Source: Triplophysa rosa (taxonomy: Eukaryota; Chordata; Actinopteri; Cypriniformes; Nemacheilidae). From it: 64,000 bases of DNA. The stretch spans positions 33,705,067 through 33,769,066 of the forward strand of contig NC_079891.1 in NCBI RefSeq assembly GCF_024868665.1, written 5' to 3'. This document shows, one piece after another, positions 23,476 to 35,640 of this stretch. How positions within the stretch are numbered: position 1 is the first letter of the stretch; each line of letters opens with the position of its first letter. A model generated the notes under the pieces. The model was given only the letters and a program-made list of their open reading frames with translations. It ran no database searches and was not told the DNA's origin. A program made the translations under genes and the position numbers.

Positions 23476-24630
23476 AATTATTGAGGTTGCAATTATAACT
23501 ATTTGTGTTAAAGCAACATTAGTCACAGACAAATGTCATGTTTATCTTTATCAAGACAAAAAACTTTGTTAACACTATAGCGAATAAGAATGAAAAGCAA
23601 ATGATTTACGTGAGATGTTCATTTGATTCTCTGTGTTTTATCATTGTTGTAGATGCCATATTTATTAGAAACGTGATAAGTCTTAACATCTGAGGTCATG
23701 TCTCACATTCACAATAGATTTTTTTTACCGTTTACAAGTTACAAGTTTACAACTTAATGTTGTCAGTGCTTTTACTTCAACTTATCAAAATAATGTAAAA
23801 TTTTTATATATTTTTACAAGTTATCAACTCAACACTTTGGCAAAATAAAAAATAGTCAATTGAAATTACTTGTAAAGACAAAAAAAGCTTAAGTGAACTA
23901 CTGATTTGTAAATCCAATTTGGTACTTAAAAACGTGCAGTTAGGCAGCAAAACATGTTTTGTCCAATAAATTGTGCCACAAAACACTCAAATTAGTTTGG
24001 AAAAAAAAACCTGTACAAATATTTACAGCGTACAAAGACATGTACAAAAAACTATTGTGAAAATGCTGAATGCCACAGATATTAAGACCGAATCTCTCAA
24101 TCTCTATTTTGCTTCTATATCACCATCTCAAACCGGAACATAAAATTGCGGGTTACTTTATGTGCTTATCTTTATGTGGGTTTCTGTAAAATGACAACAG
24201 AATTGCCATTTCCCATAAAATCCTACCCGACAGCTCAATTTATGCCAACCATTATTATAATCTTTCCTTGTGAATCTGTGTAAGGTAAGACAGTTTCAAC
24301 ACTGATTTTAATGTATTTCCGTAATAACTGGTTTTTCTTTATCTTTATCCAGCAAGTCACAGATTTAAGCTTTCATGTGCTTCCGTCATGCTCGTTTTAA
24401 TTCACACCCCAACTTGATAAAAAATGTATATATAGTAAACTGCCCACTGCACTGTCAACACCGTGTGGTCACCAGACACACAAGGACTTATTTATAGCCC
24501 ACCGTGAACATTAAACCGGCACAGGAGAAAGTTAACAGTGAAAAAACACGACACACTGTAGCTTTAAATTAAGTTGAATTTGTGGGTAAAAATGACTTTT
24601 GTTTTCAAGTTGTATTTATGAACAAAACCT
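23476..24630. other. AT-rich stretch with ACAAGTT / TTACAGCG repeat words
   Basis: 23700-24035 has TTACAAGTTACAAG, AACTTATCAAAATA and ATTTACAGCGTAC, resembling the ACTGTAAAAA family seen at 24631 and 57768, but ends could not be fixed. No gene evidence elsewhere. Confidence 0.4.
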
Positions 24631-24821
24631 ACACTGTAAAAAAGTGTAATTTTACAGATTTTTCACGTAAAATTGAATTTTTCAGATCTTTATATGCATT
24701 TTTTGAAATACAGTTAAACAACATTAAATGGGGAAAAAATGTTAATGTTATATCCTATCATTTTACAGTACAAAACATATTTTACGGTATATTTCTGGTC
24801 TGGAGTTTTTTTTTACAGTGT
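24631..24821. mobile_element. Small element with ACACTGTAAAA termini
   Basis: Left end ACACTGTAAAAAAGTGTAAT, right end TTTTTTTTTACAGTGT. The interior repeats TTTTACAG/TTTTACGG. A 158-codon open frame crosses it and is rejected. Confidence 0.65.
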
Positions 24822-25798
24822 ACCGATGCTGTAAGGACTGTTCTTACTCTGGAGATCTTTTACATCCTAATGTTCATTTTAATAATAATAATCAATCCTT
24901 ATTATAAATTGTCTCCTTACTGTAGGCCTACCACGATTTGCCACGGTAATATTATCACAATGATTTATAAGTTACAAGCTGTTGGGTCATTCTGTATTTT
25001 GTTGGAAATGTTAGTTCGATGCCATTTAACTTCAACACACATAAAGAAAAGGACATAAAATAAGCTGCATTTGATGTTTCAAACACAGACGACGATAAAG
25101 AGAGACAAAGCTTACAGATTTTAAACTGTGACCTTTAGCTCTCTGGTGCATGAAAGAACTGCATTGCTATGCCTGGCCGGTCTCTTTCACCAGTGTCCCT
25201 GCATCATTAACTGGTTTAAAATCTGACGCGCACGCTCGCTCATGCGTTCCATCTAACGTGACATCATTATTTCAATATCAAACAATATCGTCCTCATCAG
25301 AAACGGATTCAATCGGCAGTCGACACCCATCTGGCGCTGATAGCACAATGTGATGGAAACGAATAATAGGCGGGTATGGGTGTGCAGCTCTTCGGGGTGA
25401 TGGATGTAATGAGATGATGTGTGTGTGTGTAGGTGAAGGCCAGGCAATGCTGAAATTTCAGTGAACTGGTGTGCTTCTGTGTGTGTTTTCAGCTCTCGGT
25501 TTAAGCGCTGTTGGCATATTAAAGAGCTTTGCTGAGTAGGACGGATGCAAGAATCAAATCTGCTCCTCTGTTCTTTGTTCTCTGGTCGCTGTGACCCTCT
25601 TTACACAAGAACAAACTCCCAGGGACATAAATATACTGTACCGTACAGAAAGAAAGAGAACGGTTTAATAAAACCAGGAGAAATCCCAGAGGACGATTTT
25701 ATTGCTCTTTTGTAGTGCGAGAGACTTAATGTACTGCTTAGTTATGTGTCATTTAAACTCCCCGGGAGAAATAAAAATAGACACAAATGAGACTATCA
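24822..25798. other. Unannotated non-coding stretch
   Basis: No supported feature. Confidence 0.45.
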
Positions 25799-26208
25799 GC
25801 GACGACTATGTAAGGATTCGCTCGGCTCGCGATGCAATTCACGATACTGATCTCACGATAAGATTTATTTTTACAAAACGAGTTGACAAATTAGAAATGA
25901 AAAAGTGTCCTTTTATTATTTCTCAAATGCTGCACAGTTCTTTGTCAAATAAAAATATCTTATGTCAAAAACAAAACTAAACTGCAATTTTAAAACAAAT
26001 TCCAAATCAAAGAAAAATGAATGATACAAAAGGCTCTTTAATAAAAACAAACTAAGACTTTGTGCTTTTCTTGGATTTTTTGCGGTAAACATAGTTTGCG
26101 GTAAAGACAGCGGCCCCTGCTGTTCAAAACATGTACAGCCATTCAAATAACATCGTCACAAATTATAATGGATTTTCAACGGTGAATCGTTACATCCCTA
26201 GCGACGAC
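25799..26208. mobile_element. Non-autonomous hAT-like element with perfect 8-bp TSD
   Basis: GCGACGAC is identical at 25799-25806 and 26201-26208. The 394-bp element begins TATGTAAGGATTCGCTCGGC and ends GGTGAATCGTTACATCCCTA, diverged inverted ends of the TAGGGATGTAACGATTC type. Confidence 0.88.
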
Positions 26209-26381
26209 GGAAGAGAAAATGGAGCTATGAAATAAATGTGGATTCTCAGAACGACATCTCTGAGGCGCTTTCGTACGAGATGGGAGAAAAATCAGATTCA
26301 CGCTAATTTGTTCTTTGTTTAACATGAACGAGTTTTAACATATACTTTTTTTTCTCATGTGGAAATTGTTATTGCTCCGAG

Positions 26382-26880
26382 GTTTCTCTTTCAGAGCTCT
26401 GGAGACATAATGGAGATCTCAGCTAGCTGTGTTTCATTTAAGTCTCAACTCAGTCTGCACGTGTTTCTCCTAAAATTGCTTAGCAGAAATAAAAACAGAA
26501 ACGTAATTGTTGAAACACATGTAGAGTATGGAGGTGTAAAATGAATGTAGATTGTAGAGGTAAAATAACCTGGATTTGATGAGAAATGTTTGAGTTCATA
26601 TTGAGATCTTCAATAACATTGACTTTTGATTGCAGACTTGACAGATCTGAGCTCAGTTTGACACATTGTTGACATCTCATTCTGACACTCCAATGACAGA
26701 CACATTTGTGAGATTTCTGACTCTTTTTCTCAGGAGAAATATCTGAGACGCACATGAGACTTCAGCAAGCGTCCATTTTCTCTCCATTTAATGTCATTCA
26801 TGTCTGGGAGAAATCATTGAGATATTACATACTCTAGATCTCATCTGGGTTTTTCTTTATTATGTTTGGAGTGTAAGCTA
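26382..26880 (+). repeat. Unclassified dispersed repeat, copy B (near full length)
   Basis: The fullest copy. Head: CAGAGCTCTGGAGA, AAGTCTCAACTCAGTCTGC, TTTCTCCTAAAATTGCTTAG, GAGTATGGAGGTG, GATTGTAGAGG. Core: TTTGATGAGAAATGTTTGAG, TTGATTGCAGACTTGACAG, ATTTCTGACTCTTTTTCTCAG, GGAGAAATATCTGAGACGC. Tail: CTCTCCATTTAATG, GATCTCATCTGGG, TTTTTCTTTATTATG. No terminal inverted repeats, A-tail or coding frame were evident. Confidence 0.8.
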
Positions 26881-27020
26881 TGCAAAAGTCATCAAAATAT
26901 TACTTGGCAAGAACATGACACATTTTACATGCAATTATAGACGGAGTGTAGAATCATCTCTGATAGATGATGGCCATATGCTGTACATCCAGTGAGTGCT
27001 CTCTCTCTTCATGAAGGGTC

Positions 27021-27025
<5 letters not shown>

Positions 27026-27053
<28 letters not shown>
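27026..27053. repeat. (GA)n microsatellite
   Basis: Uninterrupted AG dinucleotide run. Confidence 0.95.
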
Positions 27054-27056
<3 letters not shown>

Positions 27057-27645
27057 AGTGAATGTTGAAATTGCTGAGCGTGTACACCAGCCAAGAAATC
27101 TGAGCGTTCCAAATTAGCTGAGGTATAAAGTCATAAAACAAGCCTGACCGTTCCTCCTCACCGCTCAATTTAGCAACATATTCAGTTTTTATTGCAGGTC
27201 TTCGCCGGGCCGCGAGAACCAGAGTTTTACACCCACATATTATATGCTTGTGAGTTATGCGCATTAAATGGATTCAAAAACACAAGCTGAATTTAATACT
27301 TAGGTTGTTACGTTCATTTACAATACATACCCATCACTTCTCCGATGGGCCGTCACGACTCTTTCCAGCTGTGTCCTCTATAGAAAACACTGTCTGTAAC
27401 AGGAGACTTCTGATAGTTTTGATCTTTCTAACTTTAGGTCCCAGCCAAGCGCAAGTAGATGCTCATGTTAAACACTGAAATATGTATATATACGGTATGT
27501 ATATTTTGTATTTTTCCCACCTTTTAGAATTTGAGGAAACTCATTAGAGCTATGGATTGCCATGATTGTAACTGTGGGAATTATGTTGCAAACGAAACCG
27601 TCTAAAATAAATCAAAACTGTTATATTTTTTAGCATCTTCTTTTA

Positions 27646-27732
27646 CTACACAGCAAAATCGCCAGTGTTAAAAAATGTCAAACTAATGAAGTTAATTTGA
27701 CCTTTTTTAACACTGGCGCTTTTGCTGTGTAG
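27646..27732. repeat. 87-base foldback
   Basis: Arms CTACACAGCAAAATCGCCAG and CTGGCGCTTTTGCTGTGTAG continue inward (GTGTTAAAAAATGTCAAA / TTTGACCTTTTTTAACAC), giving about 37 paired bases with three mismatches and a short loop. Likely a minimal foldback transposon. Confidence 0.85.
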
Positions 27733-28451
27733 AATTTGCAAAACTGTTCTCTTGGCATTTTATCATTGTTTCGTGAGGTCTAGATTTTTAAAGAATATCG
27801 AAGGAGTTCCTAGTCTATTCAAGGCAACCTTTTTCACATGGCGTGCCGTAAAACATTTTTCTTGGTAATCACTGTGCCGTATCAACAGATTTATCTCAAT
27901 ATAATTATCCATTATATGTGATCTGCTTACCGTAACATCAGAATAATTTTTAAAGAAAAATTATATTTTTGAGGAAAACGATCGCAACTTCCGGTTCACG
28001 GGGACTTTAATATTATGTTAGCAAACACCTTTGTTTTGTTGTGTTTTGTTGTGTTACTTTAGCAATTTTAATGTTTGAGCCTACACAAAATGGCATGTAC
28101 CATTTGATATTCATATTGTGCATGTGTACAACTTGCAGATGCACAGTCAAGTTGCTCTTGAGTGATAGAAACCCTCTCTAATGAGAGGACTCTGTTTATA
28201 TATACTATATATATATATATATATATATATCATTGTGTTAACACACGATTAAAAAATAGACGATGTTTAATAAAAAACAGCAAAGTTGTGGTGTAGCGAT
28301 GTAGTTTTGCAGCAGCTCAAGGCAACTAAGCTGTACGGTCTCGTGTGTGCGTGTGTGTAAGGGGATTACAGGCGTATCGCACTTTGATCCCGATTACACT
28401 GACTGATCAATACAGGTGTCAGCAGTTCCAATCCCTGCAACCCTGATGGAG

Positions 28452-28491
<40 letters not shown>

Positions 28492-28817
28492 GCAAAGCTT
28501 CAATTAATCCCTCTACTGCAAACCACTAACACTGAGCCCAAGGCCAGAAAACCATCTTCTGTGCATGTGTGTGTGAGCGAGCGAGAGAGAGAGAGATACC
28601 TGAAGACGTGTGAGTCATGTTGTGAGTCAGGACAGCCTCAGGTCGCTGCTTTTGTGCAGTTTTGCGTGCTGAAAATAAACTCTCAGTAATGATCAAGTCT
28701 TCTGAAGTAATCTTGCTCTTTTTGTACTTCATCTCGTGAGTTCTGAACCTCCATCGGCTGACCATCATTTTCACTATACAGCATGCACCTTCTTCACTTG
28801 TGTTTCTGGTACGCTCT
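27733..28817. other. Non-coding stretch with microsatellites
   Basis: (AT)n at about 28206-28230, (CA)n at 28455-28487 and (GA)n near 28580-28595. Nothing else is supported. Confidence 0.6.
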
Positions 28818-29041
28818 TAAAGGGGTCATATGACACAGCTAAAACGAATATTATGGTTTGTTTTAGATGTAATGCTATGTGTATAAACGACTTTCCACAT
28901 ACCGTGCATGTTTGCGTCTCCTCTTTGCCCCGCCTCTCTAAAACACGCAGATTTTTAACAAAGCTCATGGCTCTGAAAAGCGAGGTGTGCTATGATTGGC
29001 CAGTTAACCAGTGCGTAGTGATTGGTGGAATACTGCAAGCG
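28818..29041. mobile_element. MITE fragment with CCAAT block, second copy
   Basis: Begins TTAAAGGGGTCATATGACAC; 28918-29038 matches 14191-14309 (GCCCCGCCTCTCT, AACAAAGCTCATGGCTCTGA, GCTATGATTGGCCAGTTAAC). The opposite end is missing. Confidence 0.65.
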
Positions 29042-29061
29042 TTCTTTGCTTAATCAAGCAA

Positions 29062-29372
29062 AAGTCTCAAATGTTTTCCTAAAATTGGGTAAATTTGATG
29101 AGAAACGTTTGAGTTCATATTGAGATCTTCAATAACATTGACTTTTGATTGCAGACTTGACAGATCTGAGCTCAGTTTGACACATTGTTGACATCTCTTC
29201 TGACACTCTAATGACAGACACATTTGTGAGATTTCTGACTCTTTTTCTCAGGAGAAATACCTGAAAGGCAGATGAGCCTTGACCATTTGCTTTTCATTCA
29301 ATCCCATTGAAGTTGAGGAAAAATCGAGATATTGCCGAAATCTCATCTGCGGTTTTTCATTCTTATGGGATG
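29062..29372 (+). repeat. Unclassified dispersed repeat, copy C
   Basis: The head is shortened (AAGTCTCAAATGTTTTCCTA). The core is almost identical to copy B, including TTGATTGCAGACTTGACAG and TTTCTGACTCTTTTTCTCAG ending at 29251. The tail (TCATTCAATCCCATTGAAG, TCTCATCTGCGG) is present but diverged. Confidence 0.8.
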
Positions 29373-30466
29373 TAATTGCTACAACCCTTGAAGAACTCTT
29401 TTTAGCATCTTGATCTTTCTAAGAGTGCATCCTGAGATGAGATATAATTGTATGGCTGAACATGGATCTCGATTGCGATCCACTAACCGATAAACACGTT
29501 CCCTTTAAGTTTGTGTAAATACACGATAGGAGCAATACATCTGTGTACGTTGTGTATTTCATGTTAGCTCTTTTCTTTGTCTTCAGTGAGCACTTTTAAT
29601 TCTTCCTCACATGTGTGCGCACATGTGTTTGCTCGGCTCTGCAAGCGTGCAACCAACAGGCCATTTTCTTGACGTTTCATCGAGACGAAATGTATCATTT
29701 GGCCTCTTCTGCTCCAGCGGCCTTCGCTCAATAGCTCCAGCAGCTTCATACTCTGCACACGCACATCCAAACTCCTGCCTTTCATTAACATGCAAAAGCT
29801 GAACCGTCTCGAACACACCAGTGCAGAACCAAACACAAATACAAACAAATAAACACGGATAACCGATTCACACGAACGCTGTTTTTAAAGCACAATTCTG
29901 TTTCTGCTTATCAGTGTGTGCATAACCCCGACCTTCCGCTTCACCGCAGACATCCTCTATCTCAGCTGTCCACACCTGCTGTGTGTGTGCGTGCGCGCGC
30001 GTGTGAAACTGAGAACACCCAGAGGCCATGAGCGCACGATGGTCTCTGTTCCTCACGCTTGAGGGCAGATCATTCGCCTGAGGACAGCGATGTTTGGACC
30101 ATGAAGTACAGAGGCGGGCAGGACAAATGTGTGTGTGCGTGTGTACGCTTCAGAGATGTTACAGATAGTCTTCATTTTACCTGAGGGCAGAGTTGTCACC
30201 ACAGCAGGGTCATCTCATCACTGCAGAAATAAACGATGTCATAGCTGTGGGATTATGGGTAGTGCTCGTGTGCTCATGATATGAGATATAATCATATCTG
30301 TTGACACGCTATAGAAACCTATGTTAAACATTTGATTGTAATCTTGACATACACTTTTAAAATCGAAGTGCTAATAGATGCTGCAGAAAAACAGCTTTTG
30401 GTTCCCTTTGAAGTCTTTTGGTTGACCTTTAAGTGAAAGGTTCTCAAATAAATCATTGATAGGCTG
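29373..30466. other. Unannotated non-coding stretch
   Basis: A short (GT)n(GC)n tract at about 29980-30003; no supported gene. Confidence 0.45.
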
Positions 30467-30871
30467 TTAAAGGGACAGTTCATTCAAAAATGAAAATGAT
30501 GTCTTCATTCACCCTCGAGTTGCTCCGAATCTGTATACATCTCTTTGTTCTGATGAACACAGAGAAAGATATTTGGAAGAATGCTTGTAAGCAAACAGTT
30601 CATGGTCACCATCGACTACCATAATTGCTTTATAAATACATTTGTTCTGTTGAACACAAAAGAAGATATTTTGAAGAATGTAGGAACGCAAACCGTTCTG
30701 AGGGCACTTTTGACGACCATTGTCATTTTTCCTACTTTGGTGGCCAAGAACTGTTTGGTTATGAGCATTCTTCCAAATATCTTTGAACTGAAATGAACAC
30801 AGATTTGGAACAACTTGAGCGTGAGTAAATAAAAACATAATTTTTCTTTTTTGGGTCAGCTGTCCCTTTAA
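30467..30871. mobile_element. TTAA-flanked MITE
   Basis: TTAA at 30467-30470 and 30868-30871; ends AGGGACAGTTCATTCAAAAA and TTTTTTGGGTCAGCTGTCCC. Internal GAACACAGAGAAAGATATTT as in the copy at 3537. A 162-codon minus-strand frame overlapping it is an artefact. Confidence 0.85.
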
Positions 30872-32165
30872 GCCTTTATTTTTACGTGTGAATTGTTGTA
30901 ATAATTGAGTTGCGCTTACAACGGGAGGTGAATAAATGATGACATTGATTTCTGTAGGCTGATGAATTATGTGCACCGCTTGTGTATAATGATCCAAATT
31001 AAAATATCAGGTAAAACAAGCATGATGTTCCACTCCGATAGACAAACATCTGCCGGCACAGATGTGTGCACGTTTTGCTGGCGATGATCACTTAAAAACA
31101 TTATTAAGTACAAGCGGTTGTAAGTTGAATATAAACGTGTCGGAGCTTTCACATGTGCTGAAGAAGAAATATCCTGGTCATATTTTACCATAAACTCAAG
31201 TTTCTTGCATTGTATTATACTTTTTTTTATTATTATTTCTCGGACACAATATCATTGTAAGAACTAAAAACACCTCTGTGATGACCTTATAACTGTACTT
31301 GATACAAATGTATCAAACAATTAGATTTTAAATACACCCTCTAAAAAATGATGCGAATAATAAGTGCAAAACCAAAAATCGCAACATGTAGTTTTACATT
31401 ATAACAGCATCGAGAATGGGATCAATAAATATGCATAATATAACTAATAATGTAACTAAATATGCTTAATTCTCATGCAAATAATTGCACAATGCTTTCA
31501 AATCATCAAACGTTATAACTTAAGATTTTGGGGTGAAATATGACTTGGATATCGTGCGATTTAACTTACTGCTCAACTACAGCAGGTGTGTATAATGGAC
31601 AGCCGATGGGATGTGAATTTTCTCACCGTATATCTTTTGTTTTCTGTATTATTTATAATGACGCCCTTATTTTACTTCTTCTCTATCACACACACCGCGA
31701 GCTGTTTCAGCTTCTCGCTTCACCAGTCTGGATTTATTTCAGAACATGTGTAAAAGTGCGTTCACAGTAAACCGCTGCGGTCGCTCTCGGCCGAATCCTC
31801 CACAATTCAATCAACTCCTGGTAACAAGATGACCAGTGAAACCGCTGAGACTTCATTACGCCGGCTCACGGAAGAGCTCGTGTGATTTTATTGGAATAAA
31901 TAAACCCGTGTGGAGGTCTATCAAGAACCGAATGCATTAACCTGTTCACCGAACACGAGGCCTGGTTTACTGCAACATCTCAGAAATAAGTGTGTCATTC
32001 ACTGGTGCCTAAAATCACACACAAATCACAGCAGCATATCATGATGTTTAAAGTGTGATAGTGAATGTGGAGACCATTGTGACATCGTCCATGCGTGACA
32101 ACTTGCCCCAGCTCAACCCTGATTGTATCTGAACAGTGTTTCAATATAAACTCATGTGTGCTAAA
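30872..32165. other. Unannotated non-coding stretch
   Basis: No supported feature. Confidence 0.45.
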
Positions 32166-32388
32166 CATTTAAATAGAGATGCACTGATATGTCGGTCAAT
32201 AATCGGCATCTGACGATAAAAGCAAATTTTATACTATCGGCCGATATTATGTTCATATATTAACAGTCATTATATGAATTTATAACATTCAGAAATGTAA
32301 TAAATATTCATTTAATCTTCAGAATGGGTATCAGCAGGCTATCGGTATCGGTGGAGAAATTTAGTATCGGTGCATCTCTACTTTTAAA
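32166..32388. mobile_element. Short hAT-like foldback, GATGCACCGATA family
   Basis: Element 32174-32380 (207 bp) starts TAGAGATGCACTGATATGTC and ends TAGTATCGGTGCATCTCTA. Flanks CATTTAAA and CTTTTAAA differ at one base. Same family as 6356-6836. Confidence 0.85.
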
Positions 32389-32500
32389 CTGCACATGCTG
32401 ATGAATATTGCAGATACGTCTTTCCTTTCCATGCAAAATACTTTTAGCATCTGATATTATTTCATTATTTCATGCCGCTCTTCATGCAGTACAGTATACA

Positions 32501-32967
32501 TCGATCACCAGTGTTGGGTGTAACTAGTTACGAAGTGATTAGTTACTGTAATTTAATTACTTTTCCCTTGAAAAAGTAAAGTAAGGGATTACTCAAATTT
32601 TTTCTGTAATTTAATTAGTTACTTCTGATGTAATTAAACTAAATACTGTGTGTAATATATGTGTGTGCAATAGTGGAATTGACATCAAAATCCGTGCATT
32701 AATCTATAATTCTCACATTTGTAATACTTTGGTCAGTTAATAATAGTACTTTATGTAGTTTAATATTATTATTTGAATGAATTAAAAGAGCTGTTTCATG
32801 TCTATCCTTGAATCACTTAATCACGGTTGGTGTAGGATATATAAAGTAATTAAATACTTTTTGGGGAGAGTAATTTGTACAGTAATCTAATTACACTATT
32901 GAATATGTAATTAGTAACTAGTAATTAATGACTTTTTCAGAGTAACTTGCCCAACACTGTCGATCAC
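32501..32967. mobile_element. Non-autonomous hAT element with perfect 8-bp TSD
   Basis: TCGATCAC is identical at 32501-32508 and 32960-32967. Element 32509-32959 (451 bp) begins CAGTGTTGGGTGTAACTAGT and ends GAGTAACTTGCCCAACACTG. The interior is rich in GTAATTTAATTA / TAGTTAC words. CAG...CTG ends fit hAT. Confidence 0.92.
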
Positions 32968-33425
32968 TGACGTTCAGTTTTTGACATTACAGCACAGACA
33001 CCTGAGAGATTAACCTTCATGATCAGCAAATGATCCATCATTAATATTCATGTTAAATATGATGTGTCGATGCCAAAATAGCGTGGAGCGTCTAGAAGGT
33101 TGTGCATCTAAAACGCATCTTCATCCATTTATAAATTGTATCGAGGTGAAAGTTTGGCTCATGAATATTAATATGACTGAATGGTCTTGGAGGATTACCT
33201 TGCATGTCAGCACAAGCTAATTAATATTCATAAGCGTCCCACCCACACACACAATCTCTGATGCTAATGGTGGACGTTCAGCTGCTGTTTTGTTGTTGGT
33301 GAGGTCATTAGATGAGTATTAGATGCTCACAGATGGTTGAGATGACATGCGGGATTAGTGGTAATTCATTGTTAAACCGTCTGATTGTATAGCATCAGAC
33401 TGCAGACACAGAGAGAGACATTTAC

Positions 33426-34145
33426 AGTTATGCATTTGACAGACACTTTTATCCGAAGTGACTTAGGCCATGTTCACACTTGACTTCTTTTTTGAAGCTC
33501 CTATCGTCTGTTTAACATTATAATCCTGTGGAGTAAACCGTGTTTTCAAAAAGTCCTGAGTGCTTTTTTAAACGCCAGCGCCGGCGTCTTTTTATGCAGC
33601 TCAGAGCGTCTTTTGAGGTTGAAAAAGTTCAACTTTTCTGAAAAAAACACCCTACGTCAAGCACGTCCACAGCTACCCAATGACAGAGACCTGTCGTTTC
33701 CATAACAACGTGCGAGGAACATGATTGGTCAAGAAGGCTCACGCTCGAAAAAATAAAATGGCGGGCGAAACGCCCGTTTAATTAAGTTAAAGTTAAGTTT
33801 AATTTTCACTTTCAATAACTTCTGATGGCATTTCTAACGAGAAATTAGCATTGTAGTATTTAAATATGTGATTGGTTATTGCAAAGATGCTCTCTGTTTA
33901 TAATTCAAATAGACTTACGTTACGCTGCCTATGAAGCCTTCGTGCACAAATGCTATCTTTGAACATTGCCGGCTGCTATTTGTAACCACAATGCTTTTTA
34001 AACTTAAGAAAGCGCCATTCTCAACTTTTTCTTGTCAAAAACGAAGTCAAGTGTGAACACAGCCTTATGGTGCATTCAAGGTGTACATTTTTATCTGTGT
34101 GTTCTTTGAGATCAAACCCACAACCTTTGTGTCCTATATGCTTGA
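33426..34145 (-). repeat. SINE split by a transposon
   Basis: 33426-33465 (TGCATTTGACAGACACTTTT, ATCCGAAGTGACTTA) and 34065-34145 (TTATGGTGCATTCAAGGTGT ... GATCAAACCCACAACCTTTG) together make the same reversed SINE as at 23340. The B-box region is recognisable; the A-box end is lost. The break holds the element at 33466-34064. Confidence 0.8.
33463..34067. mobile_element. PIF/Harbinger-type non-autonomous element in the SINE
   Basis: The 3-bp duplication TTA flanks 33466-34064 (599 bp). Termini GGCCATGTTCACACTTGACT and AGTCAAGTGTGAACACAGCC match at all but two positions. A TTA target and GG-starting TIRs fit PIF/Harbinger. Removing it and one TTA restores a continuous SINE, which fixes both ends. 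Confidence 0.9.
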
Positions 34146-34699
34146 AATAAGTCTGATTTACATGGATCTGTTAAAAAAGACAAACTACATTCTTTTGAAG
34201 TCTCGGCAATTGTAAAAACATGAGAGAACGACGCCACTACAAGCCATTACCCGGGCAGGGACAACATGTACTTCCATATTTCATGCATATCTCATTAAAC
34301 CTCACAGAATTTCTCAGCTCGCAGCACAAAAGCCCCTCACATAAGAGGAATCGCACAAACTGCTGGTAAGATACGGTCGCTGATCAAAGCGTTCTTGGTG
34401 TTCAGCAGCAATTCTGAGAGTAAATTGTAAAGAAGAATAAGCGTGCTCTTAAAATGCACAGAAAACTGTGAGAGGGTTTGCACGCAGAAAAATACAGATA
34501 AACCTGTTTAAGTAGAAAAAATGGAACATTGACATGTTGTCGACGTGAATCCGTTGGGTGGTACAATGACTCATAACGCTCAAAAACCTGCTGGTTTGAT
34601 GATGCAACCTTCAGAAAGAATCACTGAATGAATCAGAGCGTGGATCTCGAGTGTTTTTGGAATCAAACGGAATCAATAGATCTGAGTCACTGGGATCCC
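34146..34699. other. Unannotated non-coding stretch
   Basis: Nothing supportable was seen. Confidence 0.45.
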
Positions 34700-35640
34700 A
34701 AAAGATAGAAAAATCACAGTAAGACATCAATGAGACTAAATGGCGATCAAATGGAAACGTTTGCTTAAGTCTCATCTGCGTCTTCTGAGAAAAAGAGTTT
34801 CAGAGATGTCAACAATGTCTCAACTGAGCTCAGATTTGCGATCAAAAAGTCAATATTATTGAAGATCTTAATATGAAATCAAACATTTCTCATTAAATTT
34901 ATACAAATCCAGATTATTTTACCTCTACAAGGCAACCTATCGCATGCACGTTTTTGAGTCGACTCAACAGAGACTGAAGTTCACCCAACTTAAAAATGTA
35001 TGTTCAAGTCATTATTTGTCACAACATAGTCATGTTTACCTAATGAATTTTTTGTTGGCTAAACATAAATAGAGACTATAGATAGAATTGATTTTTGTTT
35101 TCTGCCTCAAACAGAGCAAAACTTTGATCAAATAACTGTTTAGACAGTTGGTGTTGAGTGCGTTTACATCAGTTTTGCCGTCGTGTCATGCACTTACACC
35201 ACAACAAATCAACACCCATCATTAAAAAAACTCTAAACACAACAGATAACAGTAACAACAATAGTAAAGCATAAATTAAGGCAGCAAGGACATGCTGCAG
35301 TGCATCTTGGGAACTCTTGCAGTGTTGTTTGTTCAGAATACACCGTTTTGTAAGTTGGGCAAACTTTCTGACGCATTTTGGCCAAAAACGTGAGAATCTA
35401 AGTCCAGTCAACAAAATAATCTTTATTAGAAACATGTTTAGGCTCATTTTGTTCAGTATATGCAAAACAATCATTTGACTTCTTTAACTACAAATTCTAT
35501 GTTCTTATTTATCTTTGTAGGGAGAACATTTTGCAAGTTGGATTTTTACAGCGTTACACCTCTTCATGTGTTTGAGCAATTACACGCTCATTTGATTCCG
35601 TTTTGACTTAGATTTTAAGAGAAACGTCTGAGACTAAAAC
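34700..35640 (-). repeat. Unclassified dispersed repeat, copy D (interrupted)
   Basis: Reverse orientation: tail and core at 34700-34935 (AGATCTTAATATGAAATCAA, AACATTTCTCATTAAATTTA, TTTTACCTCTACAA), head at about 35560-35640 (GAGCAATTACACGCTCATTT, AGAGAAACGTCTGAGACTAA). Some 620 bases of unrelated sequence between them look inserted. That insert ends with TTGGATTTTTACAGCG, like an ACTGTAAAAA-family terminus; its other end is unclear. Confidence 0.65.

Noticed and set aside
24582..25058. 158-codon open frame
   Set aside because: Crosses an ACTGTAAAAA element and low-complexity AT sequence; no domain.
30509..30997. 162-codon minus-strand open frame
   Set aside because: Overlies the TTAA MITE at 30467-30871 and reads through its inverted repeats.
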